64,000 nucleotides of DNA, from assembly GCA_049522755.1 (NCBI GenBank), contig JBEKNN010000002.1, positions 1 through 64,000 of the forward strand. The letters run 5' to 3'. Below are positions 51,245-61,100 of this stretch, piece after piece. Numbering within the stretch: the stretch's first letter is position 1; every line of letters begins with the position of its first letter. Both the position numbers and the translations under genes were made by a program. Below the pieces are notes generated by a model. That model searched no databases. It was not told where the DNA came from and saw only the letters and a list, made by a program, of their open reading frames with translations. The stretch comes from PALSA-243 sp049522755 (GTDB taxonomy: Bacteria; Acidobacteriota; Terriglobia; Bryobacterales; Bryobacteraceae).

Positions 51245-51579
51245 TCGTTGACGGCGATCTTCCCCGTCGGATAAGACACATTGGCTTCGAGTCCAGTTAC
51301 CGGAGCATCAGGCAACCCTGTAAGCAAGAGCCTTCCGGCCTCTGTCGGCCCAACCCTCGTTGGATATCCAAACGCAAAAAGCCGGCAACTCCGGGGCTCG
51401 CGTGCAAAACGCCCATTCTCGATTTCAAGCAGGCGGCCGCCATGCGTACGCAGAAATCCTGCGCAATATGATCTATTATTTTTTTGAACTTTTTTTCTCG
51501 CAGGAGTTGTGATAGGATGGGCCTTCCGCGCTTCCTGAGAGGCGGGTTGTCGAGCGATGGAAGGGTCGCCAAAAACTCT
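51245..51579. other. Gap between regulator and MFS carrier; possible gene remnant and operator site
   Basis: No intact gene is supported. On the minus strand, 51435 to about 51190 reads without stops, with protein-like wording (RLFAFGYPTRVGPTEAGRLL, then VTGLEANVSYPTGKIAVND), and overlaps the regulator's 3' end. It may be a relic of a larger gene. GATCTATTAT (51470-51479), followed by a T-rich tract and TTGAAC, lies about 100 bases before the MFS gene and resembles half of the operator at 50446. Confidence 0.4.
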
Positions 51580-52881
51580 ATGATCGAGCAAAAAAAGGTG
51601 CCTACTCAGGTAGATCCACCCTCGGTCGTTCCAGTTGCCGCGACGCGGGTCCGTTATCGGGTCCTCGGGCTCACCTTTCTAATGGCCTTTCTGATGTATA
51701 TGGAGCGCGGCGCGATCGGAGCCGCCGCACCCAACATCATGCGGGAATTCCGCATCGACAAAATCACCATGGGATGGAGCGTTTCCGCCTTCAACTGGTC
51801 GTACGCGCTGTTCCAGGTTCCGGGCGGCTGGATGGCGGACCGCTTCGGTTCCCGCATCGTGCTGGCCGGCGCAATGGCCTGGTGGTCTGTCTTTACGGCG
51901 GGAACCGGTCTTTCCGTTAGCGCAATTTCTCTCGCCATCACGCGCTTCCTGTTTGGAGCGGGGGAAGCGGCGGCGTTCCCGGCCGGATCGCGAGCGCTGG
52001 TACGCTGGCTACCGGTTGGGCAGCGCGCTTTCGGTCAGGGCTTTCAACATTCAGGCTCGCGCCTGGGCGCGGCGCTGGCGCCGGCGATTGTTGTGTCGCT
52101 GATGGCTATTTTCGGCTGGAGGTGGGTGTTTTACGTTTTTGGCGCCGCCGGAGTGCTGTGGGCGGTGGTGTGGTATGCCTTTTACCGTAACTATCCCAGC
52201 GAGCATCCGCGAGCTAACGCCGCGGAAATCGAGTTGTTGTCGAAAGCGGTCCCTGGCGCCGGCCCTGCCTCGAAGCGAAGCGTGCCTTGGCGGCGCATTC
52301 TTCGCAGCCGGGATCTCTGGTATCTGAGCGTCGTTTACTTCTGCTACGGATGGGTAATCTGGCTGTATCTGGCCTGGTTTCCGACTTATCTTCGAGAGGC
52401 GCGCCATTTCAGTGCGCTCAAGAGCGGACTGGCGAGCATTCCTCTGCTTGCCGCGACTGTCGCTAACGTTGCGGGCGGCGTTTCATCCGACAAACTCGCA
52501 GCGAGGTTTCGCGATTTGCGGCGCGGCCGGCTCACGGTTTCGATTCTCGGATTCACTGTCGCCGCTCTCGCGCTGCTTCCCGGAGTTCTGGCGAATAGTC
52601 CGGTGACGGCGCTGGTTTGCCTCACGCTTGCCCTGGCCGGGTTGGAGCTAACCGTGGCGGTTTCCTGGGCCATGTGTCTCGATATCGGGGGAGATTACAG
52701 CGGATCGGTTTCATCGGTAATGAACACGCTGGGCAACCTCGGCGGCGCGATCTCCGCAGTCATGGTGGGATACCTGGCGACCTTGCTGGGCTGGACTTCG
52801 CCGTTCCTGCTTGCCAGCTTCCTGTGTGTGCTTTCTGCGTTGATCGTCAGCCGAATCGATCCGCGGCGTTCGGCGGTCTAG
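51580..52881 (+). CDS. MFS transporter, anion:cation symporter (ACS) type
   Basis: A 433-residue major-facilitator carrier with twelve predicted membrane helices. Helix 1 is FLMAFLMYMERGAIGAAAPN. The loop 2-3 signature is GGWMADRFGSRIVLAGAM, and ITRFLFGAGEAAAFPAGSRAL is typical of the ACS family, which takes up organic acids such as sugar acids or phthalate-like compounds. I start at ATG 51580; ATGs upstream add a leader without family likeness. It is the first gene of a tight operon with a ferredoxin fusion, a Cys-rich protein and two amidohydrolases, so it should import their substrate or a related acid. Confidence 0.88.
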   Translation: MIEQKKVPTQVDPPSVVPVAATRVRYRVLGLTFLMAFLMYMERGAIGAAAPNIMREFRIDKITMGWSVSAFNWSYALFQVPGGWMADRFGSRIVLAGAMAWWSVFTAGTGLSVSAISLAITRFLFGAGEAAAFPAGSRALVRWLPVGQRAFGQGFQHSGSRLGAALAPAIVVSLMAIFGWRWVFYVFGAAGVLWAVVWYAFYRNYPSEHPRANAAEIELLSKAVPGAGPASKRSVPWRRILRSRDLWYLSVVYFCYGWVIWLYLAWFPTYLREARHFSALKSGLASIPLLAATVANVAGGVSSDKLAARFRDLRRGRLTVSILGFTVAALALLPGVLANSPVTALVCLTLALAGLELTVAVSWAMCLDIGGDYSGSVSSVMNTLGNLGGAISAVMVGYLATLLGWTSPFLLASFLCVLSALIVSRIDPRRSAV

Positions 52882-52908
52882 AGGTTTGATAGGAGGATTA
52901 TTGCGCCA

Positions 52909-53751
52909 ATGAAAATCGACCCAAACAAGTGCGTAGCCTGTGGAAATTGTACATACGTCTGTCCCATGGGCGCCATTTATATAGATCCTGTCATTAAACG
53001 GGCGACCGTGAACAGCGACGAGTGCGTGGAATGTTACGCCTGCTTTAACGGACTGAGCCAGGAGCATCTCAATCCGACATTTGTGCGCGCCGTGCGCAAG
53101 TTTTTTCAGGCATTCCGGCTGCGCTTCGATCCGGAACCGGATGTTTGCCCGACGGCCGCGTTTGCGCCCGATGAACTCGTCTGGCCGCGCGTGGTGCGGC
53201 GCGCGTTTTCCGATCCTCGCGTTCCCCACGAATCCACCGGAATCGAGGGGCGAGGCACCGAAGAAGTCAAGACGAACGACATCAGCGGGCGCATCAATGT
53301 GGGCGAAGTGGGATTCACGATCGAGTTCGGCCGCCCCGGCGTCGGCGTATGGATGCACGAGATCCAGGAGATGTCGACGGCGCTGGCCCAGGCCGGGGTC
53401 GCCTTCGAGAAGAAGAACCCGATCACTTCGCTGATGTCGGACGCTTCCAAAGGCGCGCTGCGTGAGGATATACTGGGCGAAAAGGTGCTATCCGCGATCC
53501 TCGAGATCAAGGTTCCGGTGGAGCGCGCCGAGGAAGTGATCCGGCTGGTGTGGGACGTCGAAAAGCGGCTGGATACGGTGGTGGCGCTGGGCGTCGGGAC
53601 GCGGTGCGCGCCGGACGGAGAAGATTACGTGGTGGCGCCGATTCTGGAACGGCTCGGGTACCGGCTGGAGCGCGCCAAGACCAACACGGGCCTGGGCCGG
53701 ATCACGAATGGCGCGCGGGAGCAGCGCCAGAGCGAGGTGGTCGCCCGATGA
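52909..53751 (+). CDS. Two-[4Fe-4S] ferredoxin fused to an unknown C-terminal domain
   Basis: A 280-residue protein. The first cluster site is Cys8, Cys11, Cys14, Cys18 in KCVACGNCTYVCP. The second is Cys39, Cys42, Cys45 (ECVECYACFNGL), with the fourth cysteine only at Cys80 (DVCPTAAF), after an insertion of about 34 residues. Residues 115-280 form an unassigned domain, with GRINVGEVGFTIEFGRPGVG and ILEIKVPVERAEEVIRLV at its core and a basic tail. The protein probably hands electrons to, or is part of, an enzyme encoded beside it. AGGAGG lies 12 bases before the start. It overlaps the next gene by four bases (ATGA). I do not recognise the C-terminal family. Confidence 0.8.
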   Translation: MKIDPNKCVACGNCTYVCPMGAIYIDPVIKRATVNSDECVECYACFNGLSQEHLNPTFVRAVRKFFQAFRLRFDPEPDVCPTAAFAPDELVWPRVVRRAFSDPRVPHESTGIEGRGTEEVKTNDISGRINVGEVGFTIEFGRPGVGVWMHEIQEMSTALAQAGVAFEKKNPITSLMSDASKGALREDILGEKVLSAILEIKVPVERAEEVIRLVWDVEKRLDTVVALGVGTRCAPDGEDYVVAPILERLGYRLERAKTNTGLGRITNGAREQRQSEVVAR

Positions 53752-54425
53752 CCAACACACTGCATCGGGCCGGCGACGCGGCCAGTTTCCGCGACGATTA
53801 CATCGTGTTCGCAATGTGCAGCCGCGGGAAGAATGACGAGAATTCGGTGCCCAAACTCCGCAGATTTCTGGAGATGGCGCGCCAATTCAATCCGGTCAAC
53901 CTGGGCGACGCGCGTCATGGCGGCGCCTTCCGGCCGTCGCGTTCGATGAATCCGCTCTCGCATTGGAAGCGCGATATCAAACCGGATTTCGACGCCGTGA
54001 TCGCCGGCCTGGATACGCCCACCACGGCTGCCGCGGTATTTGACAATCGCGTCGCCGCCGAAGATCTTCTGAAGGCGGTCCGCGAGGCCGATCTGGGCTT
54101 GAGCGTGAACATCTCGACCTCCATCGACGGCGCGGAACAATGCTGCCACGCGGCGGGATTGTGCAGGCACAGCGTGGGCTATTCGCTCGGTTTCGAAGGC
54201 AAGACGGAGCATCTCGCCAATTCCGACGTGCTGATGCTTTCCACCATGTGCGGGCACGGAATGGTGAGTGCGTCGCTCGCGAAAAAGATGATCGACTGGG
54301 TGAAAGAGGGCCGCCGCACGCCCGAACAGGCAGTCAGCTATATGGGCCGTTTCTGCTCATGCGGCGTATTCAATCCTTCGCGGGCCTGCCGGATTCTCGA
54401 AGATGCCAGGAAGCGAACAAAATGA
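53748..54425 (+). CDS. Cys-rich protein of unknown function
   Basis: A 225-residue cytoplasmic protein that overlaps the ferredoxin gene by four bases and the amidohydrolase gene by four bases. Eight cysteines lie at 24, 132, 133, 139, 168, 203, 205 and 214, concentrated in three motifs: EQCCHAAGLCRHSVGY, STMCGHGMVSASL and FCSCGVFNPSRAC. Such Cys/His spacing suggests a metal site or iron-sulfur cluster. The N-terminal part contains ARHGGAFRPSRSMNP and a Rossmann-like DFDAVIAGLDTPTTAAAVF. Next to a ferredoxin it could be the catalytic partner. No known family could be assigned from sequence alone. Confidence 0.78.
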   Translation: MTNTLHRAGDAASFRDDYIVFAMCSRGKNDENSVPKLRRFLEMARQFNPVNLGDARHGGAFRPSRSMNPLSHWKRDIKPDFDAVIAGLDTPTTAAAVFDNRVAAEDLLKAVREADLGLSVNISTSIDGAEQCCHAAGLCRHSVGYSLGFEGKTEHLANSDVLMLSTMCGHGMVSASLAKKMIDWVKEGRRTPEQAVSYMGRFCSCGVFNPSRACRILEDARKRTK

Positions 54426-55735
54426 AGCCTGCCATCCTTCTTGGCCTGCTGTGTTTCGCTCTGCAGGCCGAAACCGTCGCATACAAGGGATTCACTCTCA
54501 TCGATGGCGCGGGCGGCGCTCCTGTGTCCGGCGCGGCGATGATTGTCGAGAACGGGCGCATTACGTGGGTCGGGCCCGCGGCGCAGCTTAAGGTCCCGCA
54601 GGGCGCTACGGTTAACGACCTGGCCGGGAAATTCGTGATGCCCGGGATCATCAACCTGCACGGCCACGTCAGCGTCACCGAAGGCCTGGTGCAGGATACG
54701 AAGCGATTCTATACGCGCGAGAATGTCGAAAAGAATCTCGCGCTGTACGCGAGCTATGGCGTCACATCGGTGGTTTCTATGGGTGCGGACCAGCCTCTGG
54801 GCTATACGATTCGCGCCGAGCAACGGAGCGGGCGGCCAACGGTAGCCCGCCTTTTCACGGCCGGCCGCGGCTTCACGGTCAAGGGCGGATATCCGGGGGT
54901 GGTTCATGGAATGGAAGGAGTCCCGTTTGAGATATCGAGTCCCGAAGAAGCCATCCGCGACGTGGATGAAGTGGCGGCGCATCATCCGGATCTGGTGAAA
55001 ATCTGGGTCGACGATCATTTCGGCACGCTTCCGAAGATTCCAATCCGGCTTTCAAGCGCGATTATCCAGGAAGCGCACAAGCACGGCTTGAAAGTGGCGG
55101 CGCACGTTTTCTATTTGCAGGACGCGAAAGAACTGATCGCTGCCGGTCTCGATGGTCTGGCCCATAGCGTCCGCGACAAACCGGTGGACGACGAGCTGAT
55201 CGCGATGATGAAGAAACACGGCGCGTGGCAGATGGCGTCGACGTTGGCGCGGGAGGCTTCCATGTTTGCCCTGGCTAAGCCTGCGCCTTTTTTGACCGAT
55301 CCGTTTTTCACGCGCGCTATCCCGCCGGATGAGCTCGCCACCTTGAGAAGCCCGGCTTACCAGAAGCAAGTCGCGGCAGATCCCGAAATTGCGCAGTATC
55401 CAAAATTCCTCGACACCGCCGAAAAGAATTTGAAGCGCCTTGCGGACGCCGGCGTGCGCTATGGTCTCGGTACCGATTCCGGTCCGCCGGCGCGTTTCGC
55501 GGGCTATTTCGAGCACGAAGAGGCGGAGCTGATGGTCCAGGCCGGGTTGACTCCCAACCAGGTCATCACCGCGGCCACCAAAAGCGGCGCCGAGTTTCTG
55601 GGCGCGCGGGATCTGGGGACGATTGAAAAAGGAAAGTGGGCGGATTTCCTGGTTCTCACCGCGAATCCGCTCATCGATATCCGCAACACCCGCAAAATCG
55701 AGTCGGTGTTTATCGCCGGGAACAAGGTGCGATGA
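54422..55735 (+). CDS. Secreted amidohydrolase (imidazolonepropionase/prolidase-like)
   Basis: A metal-dependent hydrolase of 437 residues with signal peptide MKPAILLGLLCFALQAETVA. The amidohydrolase fold is marked by FVMPGIINLHGHVSVTEGL (first metal ligands), AHKHGLKVAAHVF, DGLAHSVRD, YGLGTDSGPPARF (last metal Asp) and IEKGKWADFLVLTANPL at the end. It belongs to the group hydrolysing cyclic amides, imides, dipeptides or lactones. It overlaps the Cys-rich gene by four bases. Export is odd next to a cytosolic ferredoxin and suggests work on the substrate before uptake. Confidence 0.88.
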   Translation: MKPAILLGLLCFALQAETVAYKGFTLIDGAGGAPVSGAAMIVENGRITWVGPAAQLKVPQGATVNDLAGKFVMPGIINLHGHVSVTEGLVQDTKRFYTRENVEKNLALYASYGVTSVVSMGADQPLGYTIRAEQRSGRPTVARLFTAGRGFTVKGGYPGVVHGMEGVPFEISSPEEAIRDVDEVAAHHPDLVKIWVDDHFGTLPKIPIRLSSAIIQEAHKHGLKVAAHVFYLQDAKELIAAGLDGLAHSVRDKPVDDELIAMMKKHGAWQMASTLAREASMFALAKPAPFLTDPFFTRAIPPDELATLRSPAYQKQVAADPEIAQYPKFLDTAEKNLKRLADAGVRYGLGTDSGPPARFAGYFEHEEAELMVQAGLTPNQVITAATKSGAEFLGARDLGTIEKGKWADFLVLTANPLIDIRNTRKIESVFIAGNKVR

Positions 55736-55742
55736 GGCCACG

Positions 55743-56738
55743 ATGCCTGAGCACAACGCCAGAGACGCCTTCGATGCGGCGCTGGTCGGCCGGCGCTCAT
55801 TTCTAACGGGAGCTATCGCAATTGCGGCTGCGCAGGGTCTCGAGGCGCAGGCTTCTCCAATCCCGATTATCGACACGCACATTCATCTTTTCGATACGAC
55901 CCGTCCGCAAGGCGTGCCTTATCCGAACAAGGACAACGCGAAGCTCTATCAGCCGGCGCTGCCGGAGCGGTATCGAAAAATCGCGCAACCGCATGGAGTT
56001 GTCGGCGCAATCGAAATCGAAGCCAGCCCGTGGATCGAGGATAACCTTTGGGTTCTGGAGGTCGCCGCCAAGGACACCATCATGGTGGGCACGGTCGGGG
56101 ATCTGGAACCGGGAAAGCCGGAGTTTCCCGAGTACCTGGAGCGTTATCACCGGAATCCGCTGTTTCGAGGCATTCGGTACGGAAACCTGTGGGGCCGGGA
56201 CATCGGCGTGGACCTCAACAAGCCCGAATTCATCGAAGGGTTGAAGCTATTGGCGGAAGCCAACCTGGTGCTGGATACCGCCAATCCGCGGCCGGCGCTG
56301 ATCGAGGCGATGGTTCGCGTGACGGACAAGGTCCCGAAGCTGCGAATCGTGATCGATCATCTGCCGCAGCTCGATCCGCCCACCGAATCGCCGGCCCGCG
56401 GGCAATATGAAGCGAATCTTCGCGAGCTGGCCAAGCGTCCCCAGGTGTACGTCAAGGTGTCCGAGGTATTGCGCCGCGTCGACGGACAGGTGCCGACGGA
56501 TCTGAACTTTTATCGGCCCCGTCTGGACCAGCTCTGGGATATTTTCGGTGAAGATCATCTGGTGTTCGGAAGCGATTGGCCAAATGGAGACAACTGGGCT
56601 CCATTTGAAACCGTCCTCAGCGTCGTACGGGAATACTTCAACGGAAAGGGACGGGCCGTGGCGGAAAAATACTTCTGGAAGAACTCCGTCGCCGCTTACC
56701 AGTGGATTCGCCGCGATCCGAGCCAGCCGCAAGCGTAG
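55743..56738 (+). CDS. Tat-exported amidohydrolase-2 (COG3618 lactonase-like)
   Basis: A 331-residue TIM-barrel hydrolase of the amidohydrolase-2 group, which includes sugar lactonases and decarboxylases. Motifs are PIPIIDTHIHLFDTTRPQG, RGIRYGNLWGRDIG, LRIVIDHLPQLDPP and HLVFGSDWPNGDNW (catalytic Asp). Its N-terminus carries a Tat signal: LVGRRSFLTGAIAIAAAQGL followed by EAQA. GAGG lies a few bases before ATG 55743, seven bases after the previous stop. It ends the MFS-ferredoxin-amidohydrolase operon. Two exported hydrolases in one operon suggest stepwise opening of a cyclic substrate. Confidence 0.88.
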   Translation: MPEHNARDAFDAALVGRRSFLTGAIAIAAAQGLEAQASPIPIIDTHIHLFDTTRPQGVPYPNKDNAKLYQPALPERYRKIAQPHGVVGAIEIEASPWIEDNLWVLEVAAKDTIMVGTVGDLEPGKPEFPEYLERYHRNPLFRGIRYGNLWGRDIGVDLNKPEFIEGLKLLAEANLVLDTANPRPALIEAMVRVTDKVPKLRIVIDHLPQLDPPTESPARGQYEANLRELAKRPQVYVKVSEVLRRVDGQVPTDLNFYRPRLDQLWDIFGEDHLVFGSDWPNGDNWAPFETVLSVVREYFNGKGRAVAEKYFWKNSVAAYQWIRRDPSQPQA

Positions 56739-56990
56739 CTCTTGTGAAATCGGATAGGCAATGAAAGGCAATCGTTTTTTTTGGCCTTGGAAAAAAAGAT
56801 TTGATCGCGTTACAGTGACGCGACAAAGGTGGACACAACCCACAAGGTGACAATCCACAAGGTAACGACACGTGGTCCTCTTCCGCTCGGCAGGGCAGGC
56901 CGGCGCAGATTTTCTGGCAGCCGCCGGGAAATCGTCTCACGGGGCGTCGGCTGGTGCGGCGCGAATCAGGTTCTGATCTGTCTCGTTAAG

Positions 56991-57860
56991 TTAAGAAAGC
57001 CGGAAGCGGCACACCACTCCGACATCGTCGCAGTACCACATATTTCCTTCCCAAATCGTCATGCCGTGCGGCAGCGGATCGGTGTCGGCGAGCTGGATCT
57101 TCTCGACCATTTCGCCGGTTTCCGGATCGTGCTTGAAGAAGGCGTTCAAATTCGAATCCGCGACCCAGAGATATTTGCCTTCCCAGCCGATGCCGTGCGG
57201 GCGGTTGCCTGCAGTGGAGAACTTGGTTTGAACCACCCAAGTCTTCGGATCCAGACAATACACGCTCCTGGAAGGCGGTACGGCGAACCACAATTTTCCA
57301 TCTCTCCATTCCTGTCCGTGCGCTCCGGTTCCGGGCGCCGCCGCTCCTTGAATCCGGCCCTGATCGAATCCCCCCACCTGCTTCGCCGCTCCGGACTTCG
57401 GCTGCTTCTGCGGCGGATTGGGACGCGCAAGCGGGCTGCGGCGCGCCGGCGGGTCACCCGCCATCTGGTAAATGATCCCGGCGCCGGGCGTGAAATGACG
57501 ATCAAGCGCCTTGCCCGTGTGGGCGTCGGCGCGCACAATCTCGCGATTATACGTGGACCCGATCCAGAGCGCTTCGCCATCGAAGGTGACGCCGCTCGAG
57601 CGGTCGGTTTCGGTCTCGAACGAACGCAGCAGGGCTCCTTTGTAATTCACCAGGTAGGCTTTGTTTCCGACCCCTTGATCGATGATCCACAACCCGTCCG
57701 ACGTGGCCTGCAACCCGTTCGGCTTGGGGTCGTCGCCGGGCGACTTGAACACGATCTCGACTTTACCGGGCTTTCGTGCGGGAATTTTGCTGAGATCGAG
57801 AGGCAGCGCGCTCGCCATGGGCGCCACCGCGGCGACTGTCAGAAATGTTCTGCGGTTCAT
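56991..57860 (-). CDS. Tat-exported beta-propeller protein (Vgb/SMP-30-like), paralogue 1
   Basis: A protein of 289 residues with a Tat signal (MNRRTFLTVAAVAPMASALP) and a propeller built of repeats such as PNGLQATSDGLWIIDQG, SSGVTFDGEALWIGSTYNR and PHGIGWEGKYLWVADSNLN. Virginiamycin-lyase and SMP-30-like proteins share this wording; active sites cannot be called. A Pro/Arg/Lys-rich insert (about 140-175) interrupts the propeller. I start at ATG 57860, because AAGGAAGG lies nine bases upstream. The incomplete gene at 63618 is a paralogue. Confidence 0.82.
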   Translation of the reverse strand: MNRRTFLTVAAVAPMASALPLDLSKIPARKPGKVEIVFKSPGDDPKPNGLQATSDGLWIIDQGVGNKAYLVNYKGALLRSFETETDRSSGVTFDGEALWIGSTYNREIVRADAHTGKALDRHFTPGAGIIYQMAGDPPARRSPLARPNPPQKQPKSGAAKQVGGFDQGRIQGAAAPGTGAHGQEWRDGKLWFAVPPSRSVYCLDPKTWVVQTKFSTAGNRPHGIGWEGKYLWVADSNLNAFFKHDPETGEMVEKIQLADTDPLPHGMTIWEGNMWYCDDVGVVCRFRLS

Positions 57861-57902
57861 GCTGGGTAACCTTCCTTTCGGCTCGTGCATGGAGCCTGAA
57901 CG

Positions 57903-57932
57903 ATGATAGAAGATTGTGTTACCAAGTTTCAA
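57903..57932 (-). promoter_or_regulatory. Promoter of the Tat propeller gene
   Basis: Minus strand TTGAAA (57932-57927), an 18-base spacer, TATCAT (57908-57903). The start codon is at 57860. Confidence 0.55.
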
Positions 57933-58112
57933 GGTACAAGTTTTGGCGACCCTAACACGGATTCACGGGTGGGTCCTCAAAACAGCATCGTTTGCCGTTC
58001 TCGAAGCTTCAGGATCATCAAAACCCTTGACACGCGTGGATTCCTATGATAAATGATATATCGATCTGCGGTATCCATGCCGCTCCGAGTCGAGCTTTGG
58101 TGAGGTGGAAGG

Positions 58113-61100
58113 ATGAGGGTTCTATTTTTCTTAACCGGTTTTGCCGTGGCATCCCTGTTGTATGCGCAGAATGACCGCGGGGGCATAACAGGTACGATTA
58201 CCGATGTATCCGGGGCCGCCATTCCCAAGGCGGCGGTTGTCGCAGTCGATAAGGAGAGCGGCGCGGAGTTCAAAGCCGAGTCGACCGACACGGGGAATTA
58301 TACGTTCAACCAGCTGCCTCCCGGGATCTACAATGTCAGCGTCGAAGTTTCCGGATTCAAAAAATTTACTCAAGAGGGCATTCGAGTTTTTGTCGCGGAG
58401 ATCGCCCACGTCGATATCGCCTTGCAATTAGGATCGGCTAGCGAGACGGTCACCGTGACAGCGGACGCTGCGATGCTCAAAACGGAAAACGCCGCGCAGA
58501 ACGCGACCATCAGCGTGGAGTCGCTGAATGATCTGCCCATCAATTTTGGGGCCGGCGGCAATACTTCCGCGGCGGGGATACGGAACGCCCTGACCATGGT
58601 GTCTCTGGTGCCAAGCGGGGTCTTCTCCAGTTATTCTTCCATCCGCCTGGACGGCGCCCCGACCAATACATTCAACATCCAGATAGAGGGCCAACAGGCG
58701 AATAACAATCGCTTGAATATCCGCCAGGACCAGGTACAGCCGTCCGTGGAATCGTTGCAGGAAGTCTCGGTGCTGACCAGCAATTTCTCTCCCGAATATG
58801 GTCAGGTCACCGGTGGCTTCGTCAATTTCAACGTCAAGTCCGGCACTAATGACTTCCATGGCAGCTTGTTCGACTACTGGGTCAACGAGATCCTGGGAGC
58901 GGGACAGCCTTTTACCAACAATGGGAACGGGGGACTGCTCCGGCCTGCCAACCGGAGATACGACTTTGGCGGCAACATCGGCGGACCGGTGCGCGTACCC
59001 AAACTCTACAACGGCCGCAATAAGACTTTTTTCTTCTTCTCCTATGAGGAGTTCTACCAGAAGGGAACCACCTTCGACTTGACCAACGTTCCATCGAACT
59101 TGATGCGAAGCGGGAATTTCAGCGAAGCCCTAGAGAAGACGCTCGGCACGGACCCAAGCGGGAAACCAATCGTGGAAAACACGGTTTACGACCCCGCCAC
59201 CGCCTTTACGGTGAATGGCGAAACCGTCACTACGCCTTTCCCGAACGATACTATCCCGGTGAATCGCATGGACCCGGTCGCCTTGAAGACTCAGTCGTTC
59301 ATCCCGCTCCCCACTACGTCGGGCATCCTCAATAACTGGGATCAGCAGTACACCGCGATAACGGAGGAATACATTCCTACTGTGAAAATAGATCAGTACT
59401 TCAAGAACCAGATGAAGTTCTCGTTCTACTTTTCGCAGTATTACGGCCCGCACTACAATGGCCTGGACGGCCTTCCCGCCCAGATCACCCAGGCCCGGTA
59501 TATCACGACCAGGACTAACACTTACCGGCTCAATTTCGACGACCCACTGACGCCAAACTTCCTGGTGCACGTCGGCGTTGGCTACCAGGGCCACTTTAAT
59601 ACAGACTGTGGAGAGCCCCAAGTGGAGGACTTCAACGCCGTTACCGGGCTGGGTATTGGAGGCACAATTGCCGGCCTTGGTTTCCCCACCTTCGGCGGCC
59701 TGAATTCGTCGACAAATGGAGGCGGGATGGCCTTGAGCTTCGGCTCGGTTAATTGCCAGCCCATTAAGACATACAAGCCGACAGGCGTCGCCAACGCCAC
59801 TTGGGTCAAGGGCAACCATACCTACAAGGTTGGCGCCGATTTCCGCATTGACGCGCTGACCTCGGGCACCAACTCGGACTTTGGAACATACAGCTTCAGT
59901 AACGCCCAGACGGGGCTGCCTTACACTCAAGGACAGACTATCGGGGGCGGCACGGTTGGCTTGCCCTACGCCAGCTTTCTGCTCGGCCTGGTGAACAGCT
60001 CCAGCGTCGCCAACCAAGCCCTTCCCCAGACCCGCAAACCAGCCTTTGGCGCGTATATACAGGATAACTGGAAGGTGACGCGCAAACTCACGCTCGATTA
60101 TGGGGTGCGATACGACATCGAGGGCGCCGGCAAAGAGATCCATGATCGCGTAAGCTCGTTCGGGCCGACCACTCCGAATCCCTCCGCAGGTGGTATTTTG
60201 GGGGCGACCATTTATGAAGGCTACGGGCCGGGCACTTGCAACTGCCTGTTTGGCCGCGCCTATCCATACGCCATCGGTCCGCGATTTGGCTTCGCCTATA
60301 AGATTGATAACAAGACGGTGTTCCGCGGCGGATGGGGGGTTACCTACGCCCAAACTCAGGGCGGTCAGTCAACCAATCAATCCACGGCGGGCACCGGCGG
60401 CTGGAATACGCTTCAATTCACAAACCCAACCTACGGCGCTCCAGCGGAGTTGCTCCAGAACGGTATGAACTATAGTTTGAGCTCTTTGTACAACACTACG
60501 CTCAATCCCGGACTATATCCCACGCCCGGCCAGGTTCAGGCCCCGGTGGCATTCCTCGACCCCAACGCGGGCCGGATGCCGCGTATGGTCCAGTGGGATC
60601 TCACGCTGCAGCGGCAAATCACTACCAATCTGGCCATTGAGGCCTCCTACGTGGGCAACCGCGGCGCCTGGTTCGAGGCCGACAATCTCGAAAATTTGAA
60701 TGCCATCTCGTCGCAGAGGCTGGCTTCTTTCGGCCTCAGCCTCAATAACCCAGCCAACTTGACGCTGCTCACATCGGCTCTCGATTCGCCGGCTGTGGTA
60801 GCTGCCGGATTCAAAGCGCCTTATGCGGGATTCCCGGTCACTTCCACCCTGGCTCAGGCGCTCCGGCCGTTCCCGCAGTTCACCACCATCACGGTGGTGG
60901 GCGCGGCGCTGGGCGACACCTGGTACGATTCCTTGCAGGCAAAGGCCACCAAGCGTTTTTCCCACGGCCTGGACGTGCTGGCGACCTTCGTTTTTCAGAG
61001 GGAGCTGGACACTCTGGAAGGCCCCAACAACGTGTTTAATCCCGCAAACAACAAGCAAATTTCGAGCCTGTCCCAACCTTTCGAATTCACCATCGCTTAC

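Noticed and set aside
56804..56823. TCGCGTTACAGTGACGCGA hairpin as terminator of the amidohydrolase operon
   Set aside because: The stem is short and no T-tract follows. The T-run at 56769-56777 lies upstream of it and has no stable stem before it.
59130..60353. Open frame of 407 codons on the minus strand
   Set aside because: It is antisense to the barrel of the second TonB receptor and has no domain features.
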